Assembly: GCA_963789165.1 (NCBI GenBank)
Contig: CAWBJP010000010.1
Location: 248,001 to 312,000 of the forward strand
Origin: CAWBJP01 sp963789165
GTDB lineage: Bacteria > Actinomycetota > Acidimicrobiia > IMCC26256 > BP-133
Direction of reading: 5' to 3'
Length of the DNA stretch: 64,000 bases
Each line of letters opens with the position of its first letter. Position 1 is the first letter of the stretch. The notes beneath the pieces were generated by a model, which worked only from the letters and a program-made list of their open reading frames with translations, did no database searches and was not told the DNA's origin. Positions 23,170 to 31,636 of the stretch are shown here, one piece after another. Made by a program: the position numbers and the translations under genes.

Positions 23170-24182
23170 GCCGCGGGTGCGGTGGCGGCGGCCACGTCGA
23201 GCCGGCCCTGGCAGGTGGGGCTGGACGACCCGCAGCTGACGTTGTGGTTGGCCGTGTTGAGGAGGCGTTCGACCGCCGACAGGTTGGTGTGGCCCTGGGC
23301 CAGCAGGAGGGCGATGGCGCCCGATACATGGGGCGCCGCCATCGAGGTGCCGGCCAGCGCCTCATAGGCGTTGGGCTTGCCCTGCTCCCAGAAGGTGGAC
23401 AGCACATCGTCGGCCTTGTTGCCGTTGCCGGCGCCGCCGGGCGCGACCAGGGCCCACTTGGCCTCCCCGGTGGAGGTGGAGTACTCCGCCATCGCATCGT
23501 CCGGACCGGTGGCGCCCACCACGATGGCGTTCAGGTTCCCGTAGGAGGACCCTTCCAGCCCCAGACCGAGGGCGTTGGAGTTTCCGGCCGCCACCACGGG
23601 CACGGCGCCGCGGTTCCAGGCGTAGTCGATGCCTTCCTGGAGATCGTTGCCGCCGCCGAAGGCGGAGGTGATGACCATGGCCGGGTCGCCGAGCGACAGG
23701 TTGACGACCCGGGCGCCGTGGTCGACCACCCACTTGATCCCGGCGGTCACGTCCTCGGTGCTGCCCGATCCGGTGGAGGAGAGCACCTTGGCCACCACCA
23801 GCTCGGCGTCGGGGGCCACTCCGGCCACGCCCTTGGCGTTGTCCTTATAGGCCGCGGCGATCCCGGACACGTGTGTGCCGTGTCCCTGGTCGTCCTGAGC
23901 GGACTCCTTGCAGGCCGCCGGGTCGCCCGCGGCACCGACGCAATTGGCGTGGGCCACAACTTTGCCGGCCAGGTCCTCGTGATTGAGGTCGACACCGGTG
24001 TCCACGATGCCGATGCGCACCGCGGCGCCCGTCGTGCGGGTCCAGGCCGTTTCGGCTCCGATTTTGGCCATGCCCCACTCCGCCCCGAAGGACGGGTCGT
24101 TCGACGCGGCGGCCGGACCTGCTCCCGGCAGCAAGATCAGCGCGGCGACCAGTACCAGTAAGGCGCGGTGGACATGACCCAT
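23166..24182 (-). CDS. secreted S8 (subtilisin-type) serine protease
   Basis: This is a 338-residue subtilase with a signal peptide (residues 1-28, ending PGAGPAAASN). The catalytic triad is visible: Asp in IGIVDTGVDLNHEDL, His in GHGTHVSGIAAA and Ser in GTSMAAPHVSGAIALLL. The oxyanion Asn is in VVAAGNSNALG. The mature part follows the signal directly, without an obvious inhibitor propeptide, which is unusual. A disulfide near the C-terminus is likely (VSCGSSSPTCQG). It is transcribed away from the copper-protein gene, with 153 bases between starts. Confidence 0.9.
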   Translation of the reverse strand: MGHVHRALLVLVAALILLPGAGPAAASNDPSFGAEWGMAKIGAETAWTRTTGAAVRIGIVDTGVDLNHEDLAGKVVAHANCVGAAGDPAACKESAQDDQGHGTHVSGIAAAYKDNAKGVAGVAPDAELVVAKVLSSTGSGSTEDVTAGIKWVVDHGARVVNLSLGDPAMVITSAFGGGNDLQEGIDYAWNRGAVPVVAAGNSNALGLGLEGSSYGNLNAIVVGATGPDDAMAEYSTSTGEAKWALVAPGGAGNGNKADDVLSTFWEQGKPNAYEALAGTSMAAPHVSGAIALLLAQGHTNLSAVERLLNTANHNVSCGSSSPTCQGRLDVAAATAPAA

Positions 24183-24335
24183 GACAACCTCCGTCTCGTA
24201 GATCCGAGGCTGCCCCTTTGCAACCACTTCCTGTCCGAAATGTTCCCTTTCGACGTGAACGGGAAACTGGGCCGGCCGGGCTGCCGGCTCCCTAATTCCC
24301 TTGTCCGGCCGTGGCCCAGTACCTACCCTCGTCGT

Positions 24336-25016
24336 ATGACCAAGCGACTGGGGCGCTATCTGGCGGTCGGGCTGGCCGGCGTCGTTCTCCTGCTGACCGG
24401 TCTGGCCTGGGACAGCGTGATGCACGCCTCCGACCCCTCCCTGGCCGCCCGGGAGGGCATCTTCACCTGGCGCAATCCCGGGCACGCCCTCCTCGGGCTG
24501 GGCATGGGCACGGTGATGGTGGGCCTGCTGGGCGCGTCGTTCACCGCCCTGTCCATGGCCACCCACCCGGTCTGGTCCCGCGCCGGTGTCCGCCGGGCCC
24601 TGCTGGCGGGGAGCACCGCTCTCGTCCTTACGTCGGCCGCCGTCACGTCCTGGTCCTCCGCCTCCGGCCATCGCCACGCCGGCGTCGAGGCGGTCCACGG
24701 TCACGGCGATGCGGAGCTCGCCGCGCCGAATACCCACGCCGGCGGTGGCGTTCACCCCGTTCACCCCGAGGGTGTCTTCGCCGGCGCCTCCTCCGATCTC
24801 GACACCGTTTCCCCGGCCGCCGCCCATGACGCCCACCCGGGCGCCCACACGCCGGAACGGGTGGCGACGGGCACGGCGCACGGCCACGCCGGCACCGCCG
24901 AGCCCGAGGCGGCACCCGTCCTCTCCGCCACCCACGCCCACGACGGGGCCGCGGCAACGCCGGCCGCCGGCCACGAGCACGCCCCGCCCCCGGCCGAGGG
25001 GGCGCCCGCCCCCGGG
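24336..25016 (+). pseudogene. membrane/His-rich N-terminal part of a frameshifted copper-protein gene
   Basis: Starting at ATG 24336 (MTKRLGRYLAVGLAG), the frame encodes membrane helices at about residues 7-25, 45-68 and 82-100. A long linker rich in His, Ala, Pro and Gly follows (GHRHAGVEAVHGHGDAEL, AAHDAHPGAHTPE, ATPAAGHEHAPPPAEG). The frame then runs into composition-driven nonsense up to a stop at 26024, while homologous sequence continues one frame over. The shift fits one extra G in the GGGG at 25014-25017. The His-rich linker may bind copper. It could be a sequence error rather than a broken gene. Confidence 0.65.
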
Positions 25017-25989
25017 GCGGACCACGGGCCACGACCCTGCCCCCGGGCCGGCCCCCGCCCCCGTTCCGGGCGAGGTGACGGCGGTGCGCTGGGGGCCGTT
25101 CGTCCTCCCCCCGGCGGGCGCCGGTGGCGACGCCGACCATGCCGACGTGGTGATCCCCGACGGGCCCAAGCCCTGCACCGGGTGCTATCTGGTCGGCATC
25201 GAGCCCGATCTCGTCTACGCCGACGGGACCTCGGCCAACCTCGACACCGGCGTGATGCTGCATCACGCCGTGTTCTTCGCCTCCGACAAGGTCGACGCCA
25301 CCTGCGGCGGCGCCCGGGGATTCGGCGAACTGGGCGAGCGGTTCTTCGCCGCCGGCAACGAGCGCACCGGCGGCGTCCTGCCCGCCGGCTTCGGCTATCA
25401 GGTGAGCGACGGCCCCTGGAACGGCGTCTTCCACGTCATGAACCACTCGGCCGTTCCCCGGACGGTGTTCGTCGAGCTCCGGACCCGTTGGGTGCGCGAC
25501 GGCGTGCAGCCCGTCCGCCCGGTGTGGCTGGACATGGGCAACTGCGGCACATCGGAGTACGAGGTGCCTGCCGGCCGGTCATCGCGGCACTGGACCTGGA
25601 CGTCGAACCTGACCGGCCGGGTCCTGTCCGCCGGCGGCCATGTTCACGACGGCGGCGTCCGCACCGTCATGACCAACGCCACCACCGGCCAGCGCCTGTG
25701 CACCTCGTGGGCGGCGTACAACACCAAGCCGGCCTACATGGGCTCCGTCGACACGATGAGCGTGTGCGCCTGGGACTCGTTGGGCACCATCCGGGCGGGC
25801 GAGGGCCTCGACCTCGAGGCGTTCTACGACACTCCCACCGCCATCCCCGACGCCATGGGGATCATGCTGGCCTACGTGGTCGAGACCGACGACCTGGCCG
25901 CCGGCACACCGGCGCCCGCCGAAGTCACGGGCGACGTCCCGCCTCCGCCGTCCTCCACGCCGCCACCCGAGCGCAACCACCCGCACTAG
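25015..25989 (+). pseudogene. PHM-like copper monooxygenase domain, downstream part of the frameshifted gene
   Basis: In the frame after the proposed indel the protein reads TTGHDPAPGPAPAPVPGEVT and then a domain of about 290 residues. Its His pattern resembles copper type II monooxygenases such as PHM and dopamine hydroxylase: an HH pair in GVMLHHAVFFAS, His in GVFHVMNHSAVP, an HxH in SAGGHVHDGG and a late Met in AMGIMLAYVVE. Cys residues in CTGCY, ATCGGA, NCGTSEY and LCTSW could form disulfides, which fits an exported domain. The assignment is by motif pattern only. The open frame in this phase begins at 24586, but the sequence before about 25015 is a shadow. Confidence 0.55.
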
Positions 25990-25993
25990 AACA

Positions 25994-26038
25994 TTTGGTG
26001 ACAGATTCCGCCACCTGTCGGTGAAATCTGTCACCAAA
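25994..26038. terminator. long hairpin with TGGTGACA arms
   Basis: TTTGGTGACAGATT (25994-26007) and AATCTGTCACCAAA (26025-26038) are a perfect 14-base inverted repeat around a 17-base loop. It starts 4 bases after the stop of the copper-protein gene, as a terminator would. The arms resemble those of the hairpin at 50489-50538. Confidence 0.65.
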
Positions 26039-26130
26039 ACACCGGGGACCCTCCGTCCTTCACTGCGCCTTTGAACACCGGCCCCCAAATCCACCAACTG
26101 TGAAAGGCGCTCTGTCAGGCTCCGGACGCA

Positions 26131-27600
26131 GTGACGACCGGCTCTCGTTCGGCCCGCCTGCTCCTCGGTGCGCTGCTTGCCCCCCTGGTGGGGGTGGCCA
26201 TGGCCCCCGGTCCCCTGGGTCCGTGGGCCCCGGACCGCCAACTCGCACCAGCCCTGGCGCTCGGCGTGGTGCGGGGTCCCGCCGGTGCCGGGCAGGCGCC
26301 CTCCCCCGCCCCGGCCGCCCTCCAGCAGACGCTGGCCACACCCGGCCCGGCGGCGGCGTCAACCGCCCCGCCCGCTCCCCCGGCGGCAACTCCGCCGGCG
26401 GACCCCGCGGCGCCCCCGGTCCCGGCACCACCGCCGCCGCCCGTCCCCAGCGCCCTGACCACCGCCCTCGAGGCCCGACTGGCTGACCCCCGCCTCGCCG
26501 GCCTCAGCGTCGGCCTGTCGGTGTGGCTGGACGGCCTGGGCGAGGTGGCGGCCCGCAACGCTGACCTGCCGCTCCTGCCTGCCTCCAACCAGAAGCTGGT
26601 CACCGCCATGGGGATCCTGGCCCAGGTCCCCATCACCGACACACTCGTCACCGAGGTACGGGCCACCGGCGCCCAGGACGGCGGCCGCCTCGTCGGCGAC
26701 CTGATCCTGGTCGGCGGCGGCGACCCGACGCTCACCATCCGCGGCCCCCACTCCCTCGACGCCCTGGCCGCGGCCGTCCGCGCCCGAGGCATCACCCGGG
26801 TGGCCGGCGTCCTGATGGCCGACGAGACCCGCTACGACTCGTTGCGGGGGGCCGCAGGTTGGCTCCCCCAGCATTTGCCGGTCTTCATCGGACCTCTCTC
26901 CGCCCTGGTCGTGGACCGCAACCAACACCGCGGCGATCCCGCCTACGCCGCCGATCCCCTTCCCGGCAACCTCGTCGTCTTCCGCCATGCCCTGGCCCGC
27001 CACGGGGTGTCGGTGGCCGGAGGAGATGTCGCCGGCCCCACCCCCGCCGGCGCGGTGACCGTGGCCGCCCTGGTTTCACCGCACATCGGCGCCCTGGTCA
27101 CCGACATGCTGATCCGCAGCGACAACCTGGCCGCCGAACTGCTGACCAAGGAGCTCGGCTGGCGCATCCGGGGCGTGGGGTCAACCGCCGAGGGGCTGAG
27201 CGCGGCGGAGGCCGCCCTGGCCGCGCTCGGCGTCCGTCTGACGGGCCACAGCGCCGACGGCTCGGGCCTGTCCCGGGAGGACCGGCGCTCGGCGCGCGAG
27301 TTCCAGCAGTTGCTCCGGGCCGCCTTGGGCCAGCCGTGGGGGAACTACCTGCTCGAATCGCTGCCGCTGGCCGGTCGCACCGGGACCCTCACGCGCCGGC
27401 TGCGGGGCACGCCCGCCGAAGCCAACGTGCGGGCCAAGACCGGTTGGATCGACGAGGGCCGGGCCCTGTCCGGCTACCTCACCACGGCCAGCGGACGCCG
27501 GGCCGTCTTCTCCGTGGTCGTCAACGGCACCACGCCGGGCTCCCCGGTGGTGGGCGCCATCGACGACCTCGTGGCGGTGGTGGCGGCCGACCGCAGCTGA
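26131..27600 (+). CDS. dacB: D-alanyl-D-alanine carboxypeptidase/endopeptidase (PBP4/DacB type, S13)
   Basis: This is a 489-residue penicillin-binding protein. An N-terminal hydrophobic export segment (residues 6-26) is followed by a long Pro/Ala linker (about 50-105) and the S13 domain. The three active-site motifs are present: SxxK in LPASNQKLVTA, SxN in IRSDNLAAEL and KTG in RAKTGWIDEG. It trims or cleaves peptidoglycan cross-links outside the membrane. The GTG start at 26131 follows a weak ribosome site; the gene stands alone after the hairpin at 25994-26038. Confidence 0.9.
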   Translation: MTTGSRSARLLLGALLAPLVGVAMAPGPLGPWAPDRQLAPALALGVVRGPAGAGQAPSPAPAALQQTLATPGPAAASTAPPAPPAATPPADPAAPPVPAPPPPPVPSALTTALEARLADPRLAGLSVGLSVWLDGLGEVAARNADLPLLPASNQKLVTAMGILAQVPITDTLVTEVRATGAQDGGRLVGDLILVGGGDPTLTIRGPHSLDALAAAVRARGITRVAGVLMADETRYDSLRGAAGWLPQHLPVFIGPLSALVVDRNQHRGDPAYAADPLPGNLVVFRHALARHGVSVAGGDVAGPTPAGAVTVAALVSPHIGALVTDMLIRSDNLAAELLTKELGWRIRGVGSTAEGLSAAEAALAALGVRLTGHSADGSGLSREDRRSAREFQQLLRAALGQPWGNYLLESLPLAGRTGTLTRRLRGTPAEANVRAKTGWIDEGRALSGYLTTASGRRAVFSVVVNGTTPGSPVVGAIDDLVAVVAADRS

Positions 27601-27723
27601 GCCGGCGCAGGCGGCCGGGCCCGGATCCGAGTCTCCCTGGTCCACGCGCAGCGAATGTCCCGCTCTGTGAAAAGTTTCTCACTCGACGCGTTTAAGAGAA
27701 CCTCAAGGGGGAACAAACCTCCC

Positions 27724-27936
27724 GTGGGCGATCTCCAACGAAGCGACGACCACGCCGCCGATCTGTCACATGTCCGCGAAGTCCACGAGGTCGTGGACAA
27801 CCTGCGGCGCCTGCTCGTCAGGGCCAGCGAGGCCGATGAAGCCGCCATCCAGGCGGATGGGGCAGCCGGCCGCATCGGCAGGTCCGGCACCGATTCCTGG
27901 CTTGACCCGAACGATCAGTCGCCGCCCGGACGGTAA
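27724..27936 (+). CDS. small charged hypothetical protein
   Basis: This is a possible 70-residue protein from GTG 27724 (VGDLQRSDDHAADLSHVREV), with a predicted helix HEVVDNLRRLLVRASEADEA and a polar tail. An AAGGGGG stretch lies about 15 bases upstream, which is somewhat far. Its end overlaps the convergent VOC gene by 22 bases. No family is recognised. If it is not real, the stretch 27601-27914 holds no gene that I can see. Confidence 0.4.
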   Translation: MGDLQRSDDHAADLSHVREVHEVVDNLRRLLVRASEADEAAIQADGAAGRIGRSGTDSWLDPNDQSPPGR

Positions 27937-28505
27937 AGGTCCTTCACCTCGTCGACGAGGTGGGTGGTCGGCGTGTGGGCCAGGACACCGTCGCGCCGGA
28001 GCTCGGTCACCGCGGGCACGGGTTCCGGATCCGAGAACAGGCGGCCATCGCCGTAGTCGGCCGGTCGCCCGGTGGGGTCAACGGTCCAGTAGGACGCCTC
28101 CAGGGCGATCCCGCTCGGGTCGCTGAAGTACACCGAGCGCAAAAACCCGTGGTCGATGACGTCGGTCACCTCGCAGTCCGCCGCCTTGAGGCGTTCCCGC
28201 AGGGCGAGGAGCGCCTCCTCGTCGGGCAGGGCCAGGGAGAGGTGGTCGAACTGGGCCGCCCGGGGAAAGGGCACACCGGCCGGCTTGGCGAAGCTCTCGA
28301 CCTCCTCGTTGAGGTACTGGAAGAACGCCACCGTGTTGCCGGGACCGAACTCGAAGAAGTAGTGCTTGAAGGCGTCGGTGGCCACCGTGGACACCAGCCG
28401 GGCGCCGAGCACCCCGTGGTAGAAGCGGGTGGTGGCGTCCATGTCGCTGGTCACCAGGGCGAGGTGGTGCACTCCTCGCCAGCGGGGGGTTTCGTCGTGC
28501 CCCAT
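27915..28505 (-). CDS. VOC-family dioxygenase-like protein
   Basis: This is a 196-residue vicinal-oxygen-chelate protein. RGVHHLALVTSDMDATTRFY carries the first His ligand, AQFDHLSLALPDEEALLAL the second, and SDPSGIALEASYW the Glu. This His-His-Glu pattern is that of metal-dependent extradiol dioxygenase and glyoxalase relatives. I prefer ATG 28505 (MGHDETPRW), which has GGAGGGAACAC just upstream; an ATG ten codons earlier is possible. The substrate is unknown. Confidence 0.83.
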   Translation of the reverse strand: MGHDETPRWRGVHHLALVTSDMDATTRFYHGVLGARLVSTVATDAFKHYFFEFGPGNTVAFFQYLNEEVESFAKPAGVPFPRAAQFDHLSLALPDEEALLALRERLKAADCEVTDVIDHGFLRSVYFSDPSGIALEASYWTVDPTGRPADYGDGRLFSDPEPVPAVTELRRDGVLAHTPTTHLVDEVKDLYRPGGD

Positions 28506-28644
28506 GTGTTCCCTCCACGTCTCATTTGAGTCCATCTACGCTACCGCCCTCCGGCCTCAGCTGGTCTGGGGGTGGGTTTCAATTCGGCGTTAAGGGTTTT
28601 TCAAGGGGCAAGAGCGGCCCTTTCGGGCGCCGAACTTCCTAGGC

Positions 28645-28797
28645 GTGACCGGCGCAGAACTGACTGTCACCTGCCTGTGGCGGGAGCACCAGCGCCCGCT
28701 GGTGCGCTACCTCCGGGCCTTCGATCGCTCCGCCGCCGAGGCCCTGGCCCTCGCCGCCCCACCCGCTCGGCCCGAAGCGCTCTTCCGCACGGCATGA
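28645..28797 (+). pseudogene. possible remnant of an ECF sigma factor N-terminus
   Basis: GTG 28645 opens a 50-residue frame (VTGAELTVTCLWREHQRPLV, then RYLRAFDRSAAEALALAAPP). It resembles region 2.1 of ECF-type sigma factors but stops where the rest of region 2 should continue. It lies directly before the Trp-rich secreted protein. It may be a truncated sigma gene or a short leader peptide; the similarity is weak. Confidence 0.35.
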
Positions 28798-28844
28798 GCA
28801 GACACCCCTTCTCCCTGATCGCCCCCCATGATCGGAGGTCAACC

Positions 28845-29888
28845 GTGCTTCCCCGCAACCTCACCACCCGAATGGGCGCCGGGCTCCTGGCCGGCGTGCT
28901 GACCCTGACCGGTGGCCTCGCCGCCGCCGGCGCCCTCGATGACCCGGGCCACGACACGCCCGAGGTCGTCCTCGACCAGACCGGCGATCCGGCGGCCACA
29001 CCCGACGCCGGGACTCCTGCACCCTGCGACACCGGCTCCGGGGACAGCGATTCCGGCGACAGCGGTGTGGTGACCGCCGCCGACCCGGCGCCCGCCGACC
29101 CCACCACTCCGGCTGAGCCCACCGACCCGGCTGAGCCCACCGACCCGGCTGAGCCCACCGACCCGGCCGACCCGACCGAGCCCACCGACCCCGCAGACCC
29201 GGCCGACCCCGCCCCTTGCGAGCCGCCGGCCGATCCGGCCCCCGCTGACCCGGCCCCGGCTGACCCCGCCCCGGCTGACCCCGCCCCGGCTGAGCCCGCC
29301 CCGGCTGAGCCGGTCCCGGATGCTCCCGCCCCCGCCCCCGCCCCGGCGCCGGCGCCGGCACCCCTGCCTGTGGCGGACGGCCCCGATGACGACGTCCCGG
29401 ACATGCCCGAGGATCCCGACCCCGACCACCAGGAGCGGTTCGACCGTTGGGTCGAGCGCTGCGAGCAGTGGTCCGAGGCCCGGGCCCAGCGCTTCGAGGA
29501 CCGCGGCAACGACGAGAAGGCGGCCAAGGCCCGGGAGTGGGGCGCCAAGTGCCGGGAGCGGGCCGAGCGGTGGCGCCAGCGGGCCGCCGAGAAGGCCGCC
29601 CGCCGTGCGGAGTGGCGTCAGGACAAGGCCGAGTGGCGCCAGCAGCTCGCCGAGTTCCGGGCTGATTGGGAAGAGCAGATGGCCCAGTGGCGTGCGGAGT
29701 GGAAGGTCCTCATCGCCGAGTGGCGGGCCACCTGGGAAGAGCACAAGGCGCAGTGGGAGCAGTGGCGGGCCCAGTGGCAGGACTGGCGGAACACCAACGC
29801 CAGCCACGAGGACAGCCAGGACGACCAGGGCGACGACGTCACCCGCGTCCGGTCCGGCGACGACCGCGGTGGTCACCGCCGCCGGTAG
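28845..29888 (+). CDS. secreted Pro/Asp-repeat protein with Trp-rich coiled-coil tail
   Basis: This is a 347-residue protein of no recognised family. The GTG at 28845 is chosen for the strong site GGAGGTCAACC just before it. A signal peptide (MGAGLLAGVLTLTGGLAAAG) is followed by a low-complexity region of TDPAEP and PADPAP repeats (about 80-165). The C-terminal part of about 150 residues is very rich in Trp, Glu, Arg and Gln (EWRQDKAEWRQQLAEFRADW, AQWRAEWKVLIAEWRATWEE, QWEQWRAQWQDWRN), with Trp recurring at 3-4 and 7-residue spacings, as in a coiled coil. The tail is His/Arg/Asp-rich. A surface stalk with a helical head is a reasonable guess. Confidence 0.8.
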   Translation: MLPRNLTTRMGAGLLAGVLTLTGGLAAAGALDDPGHDTPEVVLDQTGDPAATPDAGTPAPCDTGSGDSDSGDSGVVTAADPAPADPTTPAEPTDPAEPTDPAEPTDPADPTEPTDPADPADPAPCEPPADPAPADPAPADPAPADPAPAEPAPAEPVPDAPAPAPAPAPAPAPLPVADGPDDDVPDMPEDPDPDHQERFDRWVERCEQWSEARAQRFEDRGNDEKAAKAREWGAKCRERAERWRQRAAEKAARRAEWRQDKAEWRQQLAEFRADWEEQMAQWRAEWKVLIAEWRATWEEHKAQWEQWRAQWQDWRNTNASHEDSQDDQGDDVTRVRSGDDRGGHRRR

Positions 29889-29914
29889 CCCCCGACGTCC
29901 GTGACGATCTCCCC

Positions 29915-29941
29915 GAGGGGAGGGCCCCCGGCCCTCCCCTC
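29915..29941. terminator. GC-rich terminator hairpin
   Basis: GAGGGGAGGGC and GCCCTCCCCTC are a perfect 11-base inverted repeat around a 5-base loop. It starts 26 bases after the stop of the Trp-rich protein gene. There is no T tract. Confidence 0.75.
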
Positions 29942-29955
29942 GCCGCGTCCGGGTG

Positions 29956-29983
29956 CCCGGGGTCCGGGGTGCCCCCGGAGAAG
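29956..29983 (+). repeat. GC-rich palindromic repeat, intergenic copy
   Basis: CCCGGGGTCC followed by GGGGTGCCCCCGGAGAAG. This is a slightly diverged copy and the only clear one outside a coding region. It lies 22 bases before the aldo/keto reductase start. Confidence 0.7.
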
Positions 29984-30005
29984 TCGGACCGTTAGCGTTG
30001 GCCGG

Positions 30006-30959
30006 ATGGAGCTGCGGCCGCTGGGATCGTCGGGACTGGAGGTGAGCGCCCTGTGTCTCGGGTCGTGGCTCACCTTCGAGCTCATCGACCGGGACGAGGG
30101 CCTGGCCGTGATGCGGGCCGCCCTCGACGCCGGGGTGACCTTCTTCGACGACGCCCGCTACGACGACCACACCGGCCGGGCTCCGATGCGGACGGGATGG
30201 TCCGAGGTCCTCTTCGGCGAGCTCTTCCGCAAGACCGGCCATCCCCGGGACGAGATCGTCATGGCCGACAAGCTGTGGTTCGAATTCTTCCCCGAGGAGG
30301 GAATCGAGGCGGAGTTGAACGGCTCGCTCGAACGGCTGGGCACGGACTGGATCGACGTTGTCTACTGCGCCACCCCACCCGAGGAGCTCCCCGTGCCCGA
30401 ACTCGTGGCCGGCCTCGACGCCCTGGTGGCTCAAGGGAAGCTGCGGGCCTGGGGCGGGCTCAACTGGTCCCCTGAGCTCCTCGTCGAGACCCACCGCTTC
30501 GCCACCACCGAAGGCCTCACGCCGCCCACCGTCGTCCAGCTCCCCCACAACGTCATCGACCGGGGCTTCGTCGAGGGTCCCGCCGCCCGCCAGGCTCTTC
30601 ACGCCACCGGCGCGGCCGTCGTCGCCTCCCACTGCCTGGCCGGCGGCCTGCTCACGGGGAAGTACAGCCAGCCCGGGGCCACGGGCCGCCACGGGCCGGC
30701 GAGGATCGAGCAGCTCCGCCAGCGCGGGATCGTGGACCAGGTCGACGGCTGGGCCCGCCTGGCCGCCGATCATGGCGCCACCGCCGCCCAGCTGTGCCTG
30801 GCTTTCAGCCTGTCGCGCCCGGCCGTGGCCAGCGCCTGCTTCGGAGCCAAGACCACCGCCCAGCTGGCCGAGGACCTCGGCACCCTGGCGGTGGCCGGAG
30901 GCCTCGGCCCTGCCATCGCCCGGCTCGAGGCGGAGACCGGCGACCCCGCCGATCTGTGA
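30006..30959 (+). CDS. aldo/keto reductase family protein
   Basis: This is a 317-residue AKR barrel protein (LGSSGLEVSALCLGSWLTFE, then MRAALDAGVTFFDDARYDDH). The usual catalytic Tyr region corresponds to ARYDDHTG, and Lys is in VMADKLWFEFF. LERLGTDWIDVVYCATPPEE and LRAWGGLNWSPELL are typical of the voltage-gated-channel-beta/YghZ branch. GAKTTAQLAEDL is the NADPH-binding end segment. It is a single gene whose stop nearly meets the convergent LuxR-type regulator across a small hairpin. Confidence 0.85.
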   Translation: MELRPLGSSGLEVSALCLGSWLTFELIDRDEGLAVMRAALDAGVTFFDDARYDDHTGRAPMRTGWSEVLFGELFRKTGHPRDEIVMADKLWFEFFPEEGIEAELNGSLERLGTDWIDVVYCATPPEELPVPELVAGLDALVAQGKLRAWGGLNWSPELLVETHRFATTEGLTPPTVVQLPHNVIDRGFVEGPAARQALHATGAAVVASHCLAGGLLTGKYSQPGATGRHGPARIEQLRQRGIVDQVDGWARLAADHGATAAQLCLAFSLSRPAVASACFGAKTTAQLAEDLGTLAVAGGLGPAIARLEAETGDPADL

Positions 30960-30963
30960 CTCT

Positions 30964-30977
30964 GGCGGCTTCGCCGC
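30964..30977. terminator. short GGCGGC-TTC-GCCGC hairpin between convergent genes
   Basis: GCGGC-TTC-GCCGC (30965-30977) lies between the stops of the aldo/keto reductase and LuxR-type genes. The complementary sequence recurs at 37718-37732, also between convergent genes, suggesting a shared bidirectional terminator. Confidence 0.6.
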
Positions 30978-31636
30978 TAGACGATGCGCCGTTCGGTGGC
31001 CCAGCGGGTGAGCTCGTGGCGGGAGGAGAGCTGCAGCTTGCGCAGCACCGACGAGACGTGGGTCTCGACCGTCTTGACCGACAGCGTCAGTTGACGGGCC
31101 ACTTCCTTGTAGGCGTAGCCCCGGGCGATGAGCCGCAGCACCTCCCGCTCCCGGGTCGTGAGCTGGTCGAGCTCGGGGTCGGCCGGGATGGGCACCGACC
31201 CGGCGAAGGCGTCAAGGACGAACCCGGCCAGGCGGGGGGAGAAGACGGCGTCGCCCGCCGCCACCCGCTCGATGGCCTCGGCCAGCTCGGGACCCGACAC
31301 CGACTTGGTCAGATAGCCCCGGGCTCCGGCCCGGATGACGGCGATGACATCCTCGGGGGCGTCGGACACCGACAGGGCCAGGAACAAGGTGGCGGGGTGC
31401 TGGGCCAGCACCCGGCGGAGGACCTCGACGCCGCCACCGCCGGGCAGGTGCACGTCGAGGAGTACCACGTCGGCGGCGGCGGCAGGGATGGCGGCCACCG
31501 CCGAGTCGACGTCACCGGCCTCGCCCACCACCTCGATGCGGGGCCCGCCCCCCGCGCCGGGCGGGACGGCGGCCAGCTCGCTCTTCACGCCGGACCGCAC
31601 CAGCGCATGGTCGTCGACCACGAAGACCCGCTTCAC
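30977..31636 (-). CDS. NarL/LuxR-family response regulator (LiaR-like)
   Basis: This is a 219-residue response regulator. The receiver domain has the acidic pair in VFVVDDHALVRSGV, the phosphorylated Asp in VVLLDVHLPGGGG and the conserved Lys in YLTKSVSG. The LuxR helix-turn-helix is at about 155-210 (LTTREREVLRLIARGYAYKE, SVKTVETHVSSVLRKLQ). A GTG start overlaps the kinase stop (GTGA), so kinase and regulator are made together. It is likely to control envelope-stress genes, including the divergent PspC gene. Confidence 0.92.
   Translation of the reverse strand: MKRVFVVDDHALVRSGVKSELAAVPPGAGGGPRIEVVGEAGDVDSAVAAIPAAAADVVLLDVHLPGGGGVEVLRRVLAQHPATLFLALSVSDAPEDVIAVIRAGARGYLTKSVSGPELAEAIERVAAGDAVFSPRLAGFVLDAFAGSVPIPADPELDQLTTREREVLRLIARGYAYKEVARQLTLSVKTVETHVSSVLRKLQLSSRHELTRWATERRIV

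Noticed and set aside
29090..29330. Short repeats considered as a CRISPR or satellite
   Set aside because: They are in-frame codon repeats for TDPAEP and PADPAP in a secreted protein.
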